A stretch of 64,000 nucleotides of DNA from Halorussus vallis (GCF_024138165.1 NZ_CP100000.1:1488001-1552000); one strand, 5' to 3'; positions 48,656 through 60,672 are shown, numbered from the stretch's first letter. Translations and numbers: made by a program. Notes: generated from the letters alone by a model not told the origin.

Positions 48656-50506
48656 TCACCGACCGGTGAAGTGCGGGTGGCGGCTGACGTGCTTCGGGAG
48701 GTAGCGCGACCGCCGCGACAGACCTTCGATTTCCTCCGATACCGTTTCGACCAGTTCCTCGAAGGGCATCTCGCGCTCGACCTCCTCGGCACGGACGTTC
48801 ACGCCCAGCACGTCCTCGTCGTCTTCGAGTTCCCGGTCACCGACCACCGCGTAGTAGGGCACCCAGTCGGTTTCGGCGCGCGCGATGCGCTTGCCGACCG
48901 TCTCGTCGCGCTCGTCCACGTCGGCCCGGACGCCCTCGCTTTCGAGGTCGGCGACGAGCGCGTCGCAGTAGTCGACGTGCTCCTCGCCGACCGGGACGAA
49001 CCGGACCTGGGTGGGCGAGAGCCACGTCGGCAGGCGCGGCACGTCCATCTTCGCGGCCTCCTCCAGCAGGGCGGCCAACACGCGCTCGATACCGCCCGAC
49101 GGCGAGTAGTGGAGGATAGGTGGGCGGTGGGACGCTTCGCCGTCGCTGTACTCGATGCCGAAGCGCTCGGCGCTCTCGACGTCGATCTGGACCGTGGGAT
49201 TCTCGATGGGGCGGCCGAGTCCGTCGATGGCGGCGAAGTCCACCTTCGCCGACCAGTAGTGGTGACGCTCGGGGAGAACTTCGACGAGCGCGGGCTTGCC
49301 CAACTCCGAGACGAGTCCCTCGACCCACGCCTCATTCTCGTCGTAGAACTCGCGGGTGACCCGAATCGCGGGCTGGTAGTCGAGGCCGAGCGCCTCGCTC
49401 GCGCGCAGCGAGAGTTTGGCCTGGCGTTCGAGTTCCGCGCGGGCTTCGTCCATGTCCCTCGTCGCGGTGTGCATGTCGGGCATGGTGAACGCGCGCTGGC
49501 GTTTCAGCCCCATCACCTCGCCCTTCTGCTCGCGCCGGAACGAGTAGGTCGACATCTCGTAGATGCGCAGCGGGAGGTCGTTCTCCGAGACGTGCATGTC
49601 CCGCATGATGGAGAACTGCCCGAAGCAAGCCGCGAACCGCAACATCATCCGGCGGTCGCCCGAGTCGAAGCGGTACTGGCGCTCGCCGAACTTCTCGGAG
49701 TGTTCGCGGACGGCCCGCACGCCGAGGTCGTACATGACCGGCGTCTCGACCGGCATCCCGCCGTAGTCGACCACGAGGTCGGTGACCCACTCCATCAGCG
49801 AATCCCGGACGAGTTTCCCGCGGGGGTACCACCGGAGGTTGCCCACGTCGCTGAGTTCGTCGTAGCCGACGAGTTCCTTCTCGGCCATGAGGTCGACGTG
49901 CGGGGGCCGCTCGCCCGGACTCGCGGTTTCGCCCTCGACTTCGCTCGCGACGAACGCCCGCATGTCGTCGCTCACCCGGTCGTCTTCGTCCCTGGCGGCG
50001 ACGGGGTCGACGGTTTCGCCGTCCGGAAACGCAAGCAACCACTCGCTCGGCGCACGCTCGGCGGCCTCCTCCTCGTCGGCGCGCTCGGGCGTGACGTGCC
50101 GGGAGAGCTCCGAGAGCGGGTGGCCCTTGCACGCCACCTCGAAGGCCTTGTACCAGCCGAAGGGCGCGCGCAGTACCTCGAACTCGCCGTCGAGGAGCGA
50201 TTCGAGCCGCCGGAGGACCGCCTTGGCGCTGTCGGGGTCGGCGAGGTCGTCGCTCAGGTGGGCGTAGGGGTAGAGGACGACCTTCCGAGTGTTCAACTGC
50301 CCCGCCACGTCGCGGAGTTCGTCGGCGGCGTTCTCGGCCACCGCGTCGAGGTCGGCCGCGTCGGCCGACTCGACGCTCACGAAGACGGTCACGCAGTCCT
50401 CCATCCGGCCCGCCATCGGGACGCCCTCGGTTTCGCCCAGACCCTCGCCCGCTTCGGTCGTGGTTTCGAACTCGAGGTGGTCGGAGTGGACGAACAGCAG
50501 TCGCAT
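48656..50506 (-). CDS. thrS: Threonyl-tRNA synthetase (archaeal type)
   Basis: Charges tRNA-Thr. The N-terminal domain MRLLFVHSDHLEFE onward is the archaeal DTD-like editing domain that removes Ser from tRNA-Thr. The class II catalytic core has motif 2-type MMLRFAACFGQFS, FRREQKGEVMGLKRQRAFTM, and motif 3-type SPSGGIERVLAALLEEA. The C-terminal anticodon domain starts LSPTQVRFVPVG. 616 aa, complete. A CTTTTGCAC box lies about 27 nt upstream. The 48476-48655 spacer to nhaC holds nothing else of note. Confidence 0.95.
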   Translation of the reverse strand: MRLLFVHSDHLEFETTTEAGEGLGETEGVPMAGRMEDCVTVFVSVESADAADLDAVAENAADELRDVAGQLNTRKVVLYPYAHLSDDLADPDSAKAVLRRLESLLDGEFEVLRAPFGWYKAFEVACKGHPLSELSRHVTPERADEEEAAERAPSEWLLAFPDGETVDPVAARDEDDRVSDDMRAFVASEVEGETASPGERPPHVDLMAEKELVGYDELSDVGNLRWYPRGKLVRDSLMEWVTDLVVDYGGMPVETPVMYDLGVRAVREHSEKFGERQYRFDSGDRRMMLRFAACFGQFSIMRDMHVSENDLPLRIYEMSTYSFRREQKGEVMGLKRQRAFTMPDMHTATRDMDEARAELERQAKLSLRASEALGLDYQPAIRVTREFYDENEAWVEGLVSELGKPALVEVLPERHHYWSAKVDFAAIDGLGRPIENPTVQIDVESAERFGIEYSDGEASHRPPILHYSPSGGIERVLAALLEEAAKMDVPRLPTWLSPTQVRFVPVGEEHVDYCDALVADLESEGVRADVDERDETVGKRIARAETDWVPYYAVVGDRELEDDEDVLGVNVRAEEVEREMPFEELVETVSEEIEGLSRRSRYLPKHVSRHPHFTGR

Positions 50507-50778
50507 GCGTGGAGGTCCGTGCGGTCGTGCAAAAGCGTGCCGGGAGTGTGGAAATCGTTCGGCTTCGGTGGAGGCTCGCTGGTGTCGTGGTTGTGAGCGA
50601 GACGACGAGAGTGTACGAACGAAACAGAACTACCGACGGAAGGCAATGTGACTGCGACCGCTACTTACACGACACAACTAGGTACTCGCATTCCGACCTC
50701 GCGCGAGTCCATCTCGCACGAGGCGGCGACCGCGAGCGCCGATTCGGTTTCGGAGACGCGTGATACTGAGCCAGGGTT

Positions 50779-50912
50779 ACGGCGCGCGCTGGCGCGACCC
50801 GGCGGTTCGGGGTCGCGCCCATGCGCGCGAGGGATGACTGAACGAGCGCCGGCAGGCGCGAGTGAGGGAATCGGCTGGGGAGGCGTGTGGCTGCGGCTTC
50901 TCATTTGAATCG
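50779..50912 (+). repeat. Structured repeat R2, copy 3
   Basis: GGCGCGCGCTGGCG, hairpin GGCGCGACCC/GGGTCGCGCC, GCGCGAGGGATGA, hairpin GCGCC-GGCA-GGCGC, GGCTGGGGAGGCGTGTGGC, CTCATTTGA. In the 50507-51017 gap between thrS and the cupin gene; no gene is seen there. Confidence 0.7.
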
Positions 50913-51017
50913 CGATTAGCTAGCTCTACTCCGGTTTTCTAGAGCGGTATGCTTCACACCGTTTCCACAGTCACCGAGAGAGTCGATCGCGGAAACCAAA
51001 ATCCGAAGAAACGATGT

Positions 51018-51335
51018 TCACGACGGAAGTGGACAGAGGCTCGCGGTCAGCACCGCCGTCTCGTCGCCGTCGTTGCGCGCGCCGTGGATCTCCCCGCGCT
51101 CGTGGAGCACGACGCCCGGCGCGGAGATCTCCTCCTCGTCGTCGCCCTGAATCACGGTGACGGTGCCCTCCAGCACGTGGAAGACGTTGGTCGCGTCCGG
51201 GTGGTCGTGGGCCGACAGTTCCGCGCCCGGGCCGAGCGCGAACGCCTTCACGAGCACGTCGTCGGTCACGGCCAACTCCTCGTCGAGGACTTCGCCCGCT
51301 TCGGGGTGTAGGTCTGGGTAGCGGTCGAGCGCCAT
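51018..51335 (-). CDS. Small cupin-domain protein (105 aa)
   Basis: Single-domain cupin. Motif 1 is seen as ELSAHDHPDATNVFHVLEG (H-x-H plus later E-type position) and motif 2 as APGVVLHERGEIHGARN. The C-terminus has a Cys-Pro pair of unknown use. The ATG at 51335 matches the usual short cupin length; a long upstream extension has poor composition. Small cupins of this type are metal enzymes or sensors; no substrate can be given. Monocistronic. Confidence 0.8.
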   Translation of the reverse strand: MALDRYPDLHPEAGEVLDEELAVTDDVLVKAFALGPGAELSAHDHPDATNVFHVLEGTVTVIQGDDEEEISAPGVVLHERGEIHGARNDGDETAVLTASLCPLPS

Positions 51336-52043
51336 GCGTCTAGAGACGGGCCGGCGAACCATAAAACCCGAATCGACATCGACGTCGGCGCCGCTCGGAG
51401 TCGGTGAATCGCGGGAGCGGAAAGGAGGGTGGAAAGAGCGGGGTCGGGCGGCCCGGTGGTCCGAATCGGGTCGGTCCGAAGTTGGGTGCGGTCGGTGTTG
51501 GGTGCGGTCGGTGTCGGGTGCGGTCGGTCTCAGTTGGGTGCGGTCCGGAGTTGGGTGGTCCGGAAGCGGTCTCGGTCGGTGCTGTCGTCGCGAACGACGA
51601 GCGGTCAGTGAGGCGGTCGGCTGTCGCGCTGGCGGAAGCCAGGCCGGTTGGGCGGTGTCCGGCCCGGCCGGGTGTGTCCGTCGCCGCTCGTCGTCGCACC
51701 GGGATGTGCGGTCGGTCACGCATCGCCGGGAGCGGAGTCGGCGAGTGCGTCGGTCGCGCGACCGCATCAGTTTCTATGTGGCCGGTCCCACTTCAACCGA
51801 GGCGACCGTCCAGACGGTTCAGGCAGTTCACGCCCGAATGAACGGTCTTGAACGATTTGCGGCGATTCGAAGCCTCGAAGAAATCGGTCGTCAATCCGAG
51901 CGGTCGGCGAGGCCGAGGTGGCTGCCTCGACCCCGCCGACCGCGCCGAAAACAGACTTCGTAGCGGACGGTTCGGTCGCCTCAGGCGGACGCTCCGGACG
52001 GACGGCCGACTCTCGCACCCTCGTCCGAGGCCTCGACCGGCGT
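51336..52043. other. Gap of GGTCGG-rich DNA with tandem repeats
   Basis: About 700 bp. It includes three tandem 16-bp units (GTTGGGTGCGGTCGGT and one variant) at 51481-51528 with decayed units beyond, and a long CGGTCG-rich stretch. Open frames exist in all directions but none has haloarchaeal protein composition or a promoter. Confidence 0.5.
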
Positions 52044-52256
52044 TCAGCGCTCGCTGAGAAAGCCCGTCGAGAAGGCGAACCACGCGATGACGCTCACGAA
52101 GAGGATGGGCGGCAGGATGGCGAAGCCCCACAGCGGGTCGACGCCCCACGCGAGCAGCAGCACCACGTCGGCCAACCCGAGCGCCAGGAAGGGGAGGACG
52201 GCCAGCGCCGCGCGCTTGCGGTTGCGCGACTCCCCGGTCGGAAATTGCGACTCCAT
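52044..52256 (-). CDS. Small two-TM membrane protein (70 aa)
   Basis: The sequence MESQFPTGESRNRKRAAL leads into two hydrophobic segments (AVLPFLALGLADVVLLLAWG and FAILPPILFVSVIAWFAF) and ends TGFLSER. Both ends should be cytoplasmic. A longer in-frame extension exists but is Pro/Arg-rich and is rejected. It resembles small haloarchaeal membrane proteins with no known function. It is divergent from the metallo-beta-lactamase-fold gene. Confidence 0.65.
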   Translation of the reverse strand: MESQFPTGESRNRKRAALAVLPFLALGLADVVLLLAWGVDPLWGFAILPPILFVSVIAWFAFSTGFLSER

Positions 52257-52419
52257 ACTCCCACAGCGGGCGCGCACGGACAAAAATCGTCCGTTCGAAC
52301 CGGGTCGTCGCGTCGGTCCGGTCGGGAGTCGAAACCGGGACGGCCCCGGCGGCCCAAGCAGGTCCGGAGGCCACTCGTTTGGGAGCCAATCCTTTGTGGG
52401 ACGCTCGCGTACCACGCCC

Positions 52420-53115
52420 ATGGCGACGAAAACGACCGCGACTGAGGCGACCGAACTCGGCGAAGGCGTCTGGTGGTTCGACCTCGGGGGCGTCAACAGC
52501 TACCTCGTCGAGGACGGCGACGACCTGGTGCTCGTCGACGCCGGGACGCCCCGAGACGCCGACGCCATCGCGGCGGGCGTCCGCGAAACCGGCCACGCCG
52601 TCCAGGACGTCGCCCGCGTGCTAGTAACGCACTACGACCTCGACCACGTGGGCGCACTGTCGAGACTCGACCTCTCGGCGCCGGTGTACGTCGGCCGCCC
52701 GGACGCCTACGTGCTGGCCGGCCGGACCCGCCCGAACTGGCGCAACCACAAGGGCCTGCTCCAGCGGGTCAGCCAGTCGTTCGTCTCGCCGCCCGACCTG
52801 CCGATTCGCCCGGTTTCGGACGGCGACGAGGTGGGGGGTTTCACGGCCTACCACACGCCGGGCCACTCGCCGGGCCACCTCGCGTGGGTCGCCGAGGACC
52901 CGAGCGCGGCGTTCCTCGGCGACCTCGTGCGCGAGAAGGACGGCCGCCTCGAAGCTTCGCCGTGGGTGATGAGCTACGACCCCGCCGAAGTCAAGCGGAG
53001 CGTCAGGCGGCTTGCCGACGGGGTGCCGGACTTCGAGGTCGCCGCGATGGGCCACGGGACGCCGATAATGCGGAACGGGAGTGCGAGACTGCGGGAGTTG
53101 GCGAGTCGGGTGTAG
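52420..53115 (+). CDS. Metallo-beta-lactamase-fold hydrolase
   Basis: 231-aa MBL-fold protein. Zinc ligands: THYDLDHVGA (the HxxxDH motif with Tyr in place of the first-pair His), AYHTPGHSPGHLA, LGDLV and MGHGTPI. The first HxH position reads HYD, so one ligand is changed, as in several MBL subfamilies. It starts MATKTTATEATELGEGVWWF. The substrate is unknown; glyoxalase-II-like or hydrolytic detoxifying roles are common in the family. Confidence 0.87.
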   Translation: MATKTTATEATELGEGVWWFDLGGVNSYLVEDGDDLVLVDAGTPRDADAIAAGVRETGHAVQDVARVLVTHYDLDHVGALSRLDLSAPVYVGRPDAYVLAGRTRPNWRNHKGLLQRVSQSFVSPPDLPIRPVSDGDEVGGFTAYHTPGHSPGHLAWVAEDPSAAFLGDLVREKDGRLEASPWVMSYDPAEVKRSVRRLADGVPDFEVAAMGHGTPIMRNGSARLRELASRV

Positions 53116-53150
53116 CGCCAAGAGGAGAGCGAACGGTCGGAGGTGCGCGA

Positions 53151-53450
53151 CTACCGCGACCCCTCGTCGGCATCTGACGGGTCGCCGTCGGGACGCTCGG
53201 CGGCGTCGGACGAGTCGCCGGATTCGTCCGACGCGTTCGCGGCGAGTTCGGTTTCCAGTTTCGCGACTCGCGCTTCGAGTTCGGCGATTCGCGCCGCGCT
53301 CTCGTCCTCATAGTCGACCATCCCGCCGACGACGAGCACGAGCGACGCGCCGACGAGGAACCCGAGCGGTCCCGCGGCGACGAATCCGAGGACGCCCGAA
53401 AGCGCGGGCAGGACGACGACCGCGACGACCGAATTATCGTCCCCTATCAT
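53151..53450 (-). CDS. Small membrane protein with coiled-coil tail (99 aa)
   Basis: Two N-terminal hydrophobic segments (VVAVVVLPALSGVLGFVAAG and LGFLVGASLVLVVGG) are followed by a heptad-like segment (ARIAELEARVAKLETEL) and an acidic Ser/Asp tail (DESGDSSDAAERPDG). This layout is typical of small haloarchaeal membrane proteins that dimerise through the coiled coil. No function is known. Convergent with the MBL gene. Confidence 0.7.
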   Translation of the reverse strand: MIGDDNSVVAVVVLPALSGVLGFVAAGPLGFLVGASLVLVVGGMVDYEDESAARIAELEARVAKLETELAANASDESGDSSDAAERPDGDPSDADEGSR

Positions 53451-53776
53451 CGAGCCAACAGTTCTGGCGCGCGGAGTTGTGTTTTTCGCTCGACTTCTCG
53501 CGTGAGAGAACGAGCGTGCGGAGACGAAACGCCTCGCTGTTACGAAACGTCCGGCAACTGCACGGCGACCGACCGAAAACTCCTATCCGAAACGATGGAC
53601 GCCCGGATGGCCGCGCGGTTCGATTCGCCGGGTATCCGTCGGCCGGCCCCTTCCCGTCGGTGTCGCGGGCGCTCCTGTCGGTTTGTCGGCCGGCGATGCC
53701 CGGCCGCACGCGTCGCTACGTGACGTTAATTGGTGACAACCCGGATGCCGGAAACGAAAACCGAAGTAAGTTCGCC
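53451..53776. other. Gap, no gene seen
   Basis: About 325 bp upstream of the 99-aa gene and downstream of the DUF7126-like gene. No promoter, repeat or RNA gene could be identified. Confidence 0.4.
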
Positions 53777-54097
53777 TCAGGCCGACAGTTCCTCGGCGAC
53801 CGCCTCGGTCGACAGTACGTCGGGGTCGACGATGAAGTCGGCCTGCCCGCGCGCGAAGTCCGGCACGCTGTCGTCGGTGTAGACGACGACCCGCACGTCG
53901 TCGTTGAGGTCCTTCGCGATGGGGATGGCGGTCGCGCCGCCGGCCTCCGTCAGGACGAAGACGTCGACGTCGGTGATGCCCGCCTCCTCCAGCACCGGCC
54001 GGGTCGCGATGGCATCCACGCGGGTCAGTTCGACGCCCTCGGCTTCGAGGGCGTCGCTCAGTCCGTGTTCGTCGTCGCCGGAGACGATTGCGCGCAT
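53777..54097 (-). CDS. DUF7126-like small Rossmann-type protein (106 aa)
   Basis: Starts MRAIVSGDDEHGLSDALEAE, a nucleotide-binding-like opening, then ITDVDVFVLTEAGGATAIPI and VRVVVYTDDSVPDFARG. It reads as a single beta-alpha-beta domain related to TrkA-N/response-regulator-like folds, often found next to guaAb in haloarchaea. The role is unknown. It is 7 nt after the guaAb stop, the last gene of the pyrG-guaAb operon. Confidence 0.75.
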   Translation of the reverse strand: MRAIVSGDDEHGLSDALEAEGVELTRVDAIATRPVLEEAGITDVDVFVLTEAGGATAIPIAKDLNDDVRVVVYTDDSVPDFARGQADFIVDPDVLSTEAVAEELSA

Positions 54098-54104
54098 TCG
54101 AATC

Positions 54105-55021
54105 TCACTCGTACTCGATTGTGGCGGGCGGCTTGTGGGTCACGTCGTACACCACCCGCGCGACGTTCTCGTTCTCGCCGGTGATGCGACTCTGGATGCG
54201 CTGGAGGGTCTCCCAGTCGATCTCCTGGGCGCGGGCGGTCATCCCGTCGCGGGACTCGACCGACCGGACCGAGACGACCCAGCCGTGGACCCGGTTGTCG
54301 CCCTTGACGCCCGTGGCCTTGCCGATGACCGCGGCGAACGCCTGCCAGGGGTCGTACTCCTCCAGTTCCTCCTCGACGACGTGGCACGCCTCGCGGGCCA
54401 CGTCGACCTTCTCGCGGGTGACCTCGCCGATGACCCGGACCGCGAGTCCGGGACCGGGGAACGGCATGCGCTCGGCGACGATTTCCTCCAGATCGAGCGC
54501 GCGCGCCACCTCCCGGACCTCGTCCTTGTAGAGGTCCCGGACCGGTTCGACGATGCCCTCGAAGTCCACGACGTCGGGCAGGCCGCCGACGTTGTGGTGG
54601 GACTTGATGTTGCCCTCGCTCTCGATGCGGTCGGGGTAGATGGTCCCCTGGACCAGGTACTCCGCGTCGGTCTCGCGGGCGACCGTCTCGAACTCCCGGA
54701 TGAACTGCTCGCCGATGACCGCGCGCTTCTCCTCGGGGTCGACGACGCCCTCCAGCGCGCCGAGGAAGCGGTCCTGGGCGTGGACGACTTCGAGGCTCTC
54801 CATGTAGGAGAACGTCTCCTCTATCTGTTCGGTTTCGCCCTTTCGCATCAGGCCCGTGTCGACGTAGACTGGCGTCAACTGGTCGCCGATGGCCTCGTAG
54901 GCCAGCGCGGCTGCGACCGAGGAGTCGACGCCACCCGACAGCGCGATGATGGCGTGGGCGTCGCCGACCTGCTCGCGAATCTCCGCGACTGCCTCGTCGA
55001 CGAATTCGTCGGTGTTCACCA

Positions 55022-55022
<1 letters not shown>
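54105..55022 (-). CDS. guaAb: GMP synthase PP-ATPase subunit
   Basis: Archaeal GMP synthase is split: this subunit activates XMP with ATP, and the glutaminase subunit is encoded elsewhere. [15 protein letters not shown] (PP-loop) is at about residues 28-41, then [26 protein letters not shown] and the C-terminal [13 protein letters not shown] dimer region. 305 aa. Its start overlaps the pyrG stop as TGATG. Together with CTP synthase it forms a nucleotide-amination operon. Confidence 0.94.
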
Positions 55023-57335
<2,313 letters not shown>

Positions 57336-57398
57336 GGTCCGAGAGACGCACCCGGGAGGGTAAAATCCGGGGGCAGGGCTCCCGAGACGTCCGCGAAC

Positions 57399-58007
57399 CT
57401 ATCCGAGGCGCTCGGCCAGAAAGCCGCCCACCGCGTCGGCGACCTTCTCGTGTTGGCCCACGAAGAAGTGGTCGCCGGATATCTCGACGACCTCGTGGTC
57501 CAGTTCGCGGGCGCGCTCGACCACCGGTTCCCAGTCGACGGTGTCGTCGCGGGTCCCGTAGACGACTTGGATCGGGCTCTCGACGTCGTCGAGCGCCGCG
57601 ACGGTGTCGAGGTCGTCGGCCAGCCGCGGGGTCGGCGCGAGCAACGAGACGGCTTCGGGTTGGGGGTCGACGCTCGCCGCGGCGAGCGCGGCGACCGCGG
57701 TGCCGAAACTGAACCCGAAGATGCCGACGCGGTCGTAGCGCTCGCGCGCCCACCGCAGGGCGTTGCGGGCGTCCTCGCGCTCGCCGTAGCCCTCGTCCCA
57801 CTCGCCGTAGTCGAAGCGCAGGCAGGCGATGCCGCGAGCGACGAGATACTCGCTCACGGCCTTCAGGCGGGCGTCGCCGCGGTGGCCGCGGTGCTGGGGA
57901 TGGGGCGAACACGCCACGACTATCGAGCGTGCGCTTCCCGAGTCCGGTTCGTCGAGCGTCGCGCGCACGTCGCGGCCGCCCGGAATCGGCAGGTCCTCGG
58001 AGTTCAT
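57399..58007 (-). CDS. Alpha/beta-hydrolase family protein (202 aa)
   Basis: Dienelactone-hydrolase-like hydrolase. The nucleophile elbow is GFSFGTAVA (G-x-S-x-G). The acid is probably in YGTRDDTVDW and the His in SGDHFFVG. The oxyanion region VVACSPHPQHRGH is typical of the short alpha/beta hydrolases of this group. The ATG at 58007 is used; a longer upstream extension is Arg-rich and rejected. A 12-bp palindrome (58063-58074/58077-58088) lies in the upstream DNA. Substrate unknown. Confidence 0.85.
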   Translation of the reverse strand: MNSEDLPIPGGRDVRATLDEPDSGSARSIVVACSPHPQHRGHRGDARLKAVSEYLVARGIACLRFDYGEWDEGYGEREDARNALRWARERYDRVGIFGFSFGTAVAALAAASVDPQPEAVSLLAPTPRLADDLDTVAALDDVESPIQVVYGTRDDTVDWEPVVERARELDHEVVEISGDHFFVGQHEKVADAVGGFLAERLG

Positions 58008-58199
58008 GGTAGGAGAGGGTTCGCGAGTCGGCGTAAAGTGTCCTCGGCATTCGGAACGACTCGGGGACCGCCGCGTGCGGCGGTCCCCTACGCGACGCCT
58101 CCGGGCGATTTTCCTCGCTCGAGCGAGCAGCGCCGGGGAGCGATTCGCTCGGCCGACCAGCACCCGCGAACGCGGCGATAGCTGTTGTGGAAGTGAGGA

Positions 58200-58205
58200 T
58201 TTTAA
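58200..58205 (+). promoter_or_regulatory. TATA box of the pspA-like gene
   Basis: TTTTAA centred 27 nt before the ATG at 58230. Confidence 0.55.
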
Positions 58206-58229
58206 GGCCTTCGTCCCGAAAGACGGGGT

Positions 58230-59084
58230 ATGGGAGTACTCTCACGCCTGTCGTACGTCGTCCGGTCGAAGATAAACGCCGCGCTCAACCGGGCCGAGGA
58301 CCCCGCCGAAACCCTCGATTACTCCTACGAACAGCTACGCGACGAGCTACAGGAAGTGAAGCAGGGCATCGCCGACCTCACGACGCAGAAGAAGCGCCTC
58401 GAGATACAGAAGCGCAAACTCGAGGAGAACGTCGAGAAGCACAACGACCAGGCTCGTCAGGCCGTCAGCCAGGACCGCGAGGACCTCGCCCGCAAGGCCC
58501 TGGAGAAGAAGAAGACGAAGATGAACCAGATCGACGACCTGGAGAGCCAGATAGCGAGCCTGCAGAACACCCAGGACCAACTGGTCGAGAAGAAGGACGA
58601 ACTCCAGAACCGCATCGAGGAGTTCCGCACTAAGAAGGAGAGCATGAAGGCCCGCTACCAGGCCGCCGAGGCACAGACCCGCGTCTCGGAGGCCATGACC
58701 GGTGCCGGAAACGAGATGGAGGACGTCGGCCGGGCCATCGAACGCGCCGAGGAGCGCACCGAGGACATGGAGGCTCGTTCCGAGGCGATGGACGAACTCC
58801 AGGATTCGGGCGTCTTCGAGGACGCGCTGTCGGACAAGGACAGTCTCGACCGCGAACTCGAAGAGGTTCAGGCCTCCGGCGAGGTCGACGCCGAACTCGA
58901 GACGCTGAAGGCCGAGATGGGCAAGGGGTCGACCGAGACGACCGAAACCGAGTCGAGCGCCGACGCCGAGTCCGAAACCGACCTCGAAGCCGAACTCGAA
59001 ACCGAGACGGAAGCCGACTCCGACGTCGGCGACGAGGAGATAGAGCAGGAACTCGAAGAGATTCGCGACGACGAGGAGCAGTAG
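58230..59084 (+). CDS. pspA: PspA/IM30 (Vipp1) family membrane-stress protein
   Basis: 284 aa, almost wholly helical. The N-terminal GVLSRLSYVVRSKINAALN is the family's amphipathic membrane-binding helix; the long coiled coil (about residues 30-160, LRDELQEVKQGIADLTTQK, ARKALEKKKTKMNQ) forms ESCRT-III-like assemblies. The tail after residue 225 is a Glu/Asp/Thr-rich linker (ETTETESSADAESE) ending in an acidic helix. Induced by membrane damage in related organisms. Convergent with the HExxH secreted protein gene. Confidence 0.9.
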   Translation: MGVLSRLSYVVRSKINAALNRAEDPAETLDYSYEQLRDELQEVKQGIADLTTQKKRLEIQKRKLEENVEKHNDQARQAVSQDREDLARKALEKKKTKMNQIDDLESQIASLQNTQDQLVEKKDELQNRIEEFRTKKESMKARYQAAEAQTRVSEAMTGAGNEMEDVGRAIERAEERTEDMEARSEAMDELQDSGVFEDALSDKDSLDRELEEVQASGEVDAELETLKAEMGKGSTETTETESSADAESETDLEAELETETEADSDVGDEEIEQELEEIRDDEEQ

Positions 59085-59103
59085 CGCGGTCGGACGGTCA
59101 GGA

Positions 59104-59131
59104 CGACGGGTCGCCGGCCGGCGACCCGTCG
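59104..59131. terminator. 28-bp palindrome between convergent genes
   Basis: Perfect palindrome with 14-bp arms (CGACGGGTCGCCGG) and no spacer, between the pspA-like gene and the HExxH protein gene. Likely a transcription-end structure. Confidence 0.4.
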
Positions 59132-59148
59132 CCCCGACGAACCGCGAC

Positions 59149-60534
59149 TCAGTCGGCCGCCGCCGCGATTTTTCGCGCCGCCTCCGCGCTCCGAGCGGCG
59201 GTCACCCGCACGGTCGCGCCCTCGCGCTCGACCACGTAGGCGACCGCGGGCGCCGACTCGCTCGCGGACACCACCAGCACGTTGCGAGCGGGTTCGCCGG
59301 CCGCGTCGGTCGTCCCCGCTCTGCTCCCGTTCGACTCGGTCGCGCCGAGCGAGTCGAGCGTCCCGCGCCACGCCGCGGCGAACTCCGCCGCCTCGCTCTC
59401 GTTCTGCCAGACCGTGACCCAGTGGGTCGCCTTCCGGGGGCCGTCGCGGTAGTAGTACATCCGGTCGGCCGCCCAGCCGTCGGCCGCCTCCGCCGCCGTC
59501 CGGAACGACCGACCGTTCATCCGGAGCGCGTGCCGGACGACCAGTTCGCCGACCGTGTCGGTGTGGTAGCGCTCGAATCCGGCGATGTCGGTCGGCGGCG
59601 CGTCGGGTACCCCGGCGGCCGACCCCGCGTCCGTCGGCGCGCCGGGATGGAGCAACCCGGCCGACGCGCTCGGCGGGTCGCGGATGGCCGCCGAACGAGC
59701 GTCGGGCGCGGCGTCGGTCCGCTCGTAGTACCGGTAGCCGTAGTAGTACGGCGTTCCCCCGACGCTGTGGGGCCACGCCGCCCGCGACAGCGTGCGGTTG
59801 TACTCGGCAACTGAGTACTCGTTGCCGGTCGCGTAGCGGTCGTGGTACTGCCGGGTGACCCACATCGCGTCGCCCTCGACCAGCGACGTGGCGACCAATC
59901 GGGCGTCGGTAGTCCACCGCGAGAACTCCCCGCGGAGTTGGCTCCGAGTCGGCGAGATGAGGCCGTGCTGGAACTGCAATGCGTGGGTGAGTTCGTGGGC
60001 CAACACGACCTCCTGGCCGACGCCGTGGGCCGCCAGGTCCGAATCGTTCATCAGGTAGACGTGGACGCCGTCGCCGCGCCGGACGGTGTAGCCGAGCGGC
60101 GTCCGGCGGTCGGTCGAGCCGTTGGAGTACAGTTGCAGGGCGCGCGCCCCCGCCGGCCGGATGGCCGCGAAGCGGTCGCGGACGTCGCCCGCGCTCCCGT
60201 TCCGGTCGGGGTATTCGTGGAGCGTGATTTCGTCGGTCGCCGACAGGCCGCGCAGTTCCTCCACGCGGTCGAGGACGGCCTCGGCGTCGTACTCGGGGTC
60301 GAAACCATCGGTGACGATATCGCCCTCGTCGTCGCCGTCGTCCCCGTCGCTTTCGGCGGTCGTGTCGGGCGTGGTGACCTGGTCGAGGCTCGCGTTCGGG
60401 ACGGCGAGTCCGTTCGAATCGGCGTTCGCGTGTTCGGCACTCGTTCCCACCGGCGGCGCGCCGGCCGCGGGCGTCGCGCCCGCGAGGAGGACGAGCGCGA
60501 CCGCGGCGACGGCGAACCGGACGTGGCGTCGCAT
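59149..60534 (-). CDS. Secreted HExxH putative metalloprotease (461 aa)
   Basis: The signal peptide MRRHVRFAVAAVALVLLAGA ends in an Ala-rich cleavage region. The mature part begins with an acidic low-complexity linker (TTAESDGDDGDDEGDIV). The zinc motif HELTHALQFQHG (HExxH) is near the middle, followed by LRGEFSRWTTDARLVATSLVEGDAMWV, where Glu of VEGDAMW is a likely third ligand. The C-terminal 120 residues are a beta-type domain. The start is the ATG that gives a signal peptide; the frame is open another 396 nt upstream but does not look coding. Family unknown. Confidence 0.82.
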   Translation of the reverse strand: MRRHVRFAVAAVALVLLAGATPAAGAPPVGTSAEHANADSNGLAVPNASLDQVTTPDTTAESDGDDGDDEGDIVTDGFDPEYDAEAVLDRVEELRGLSATDEITLHEYPDRNGSAGDVRDRFAAIRPAGARALQLYSNGSTDRRTPLGYTVRRGDGVHVYLMNDSDLAAHGVGQEVVLAHELTHALQFQHGLISPTRSQLRGEFSRWTTDARLVATSLVEGDAMWVTRQYHDRYATGNEYSVAEYNRTLSRAAWPHSVGGTPYYYGYRYYERTDAAPDARSAAIRDPPSASAGLLHPGAPTDAGSAAGVPDAPPTDIAGFERYHTDTVGELVVRHALRMNGRSFRTAAEAADGWAADRMYYYRDGPRKATHWVTVWQNESEAAEFAAAWRGTLDSLGATESNGSRAGTTDAAGEPARNVLVVSASESAPAVAYVVEREGATVRVTAARSAEAARKIAAAAD

Positions 60535-60672
60535 GGGGGAACCACGCGACGGAGTACCAAAAATGTCCCCGGGCGTCGGGGTCGAGTCGGTGCATTCGGG
60601 TCGACCGGTCGGGCGATTCTCGGGCCGCGAACCACACTTATCACGGTCGCACTCCAATTCCGACCGTCTACC

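Noticed and set aside
48548-50596. Long plus-strand ORF opposite thrS
   Set aside because: A shadow of high-G+C codon use; thrS on the minus strand has all catalytic motifs.
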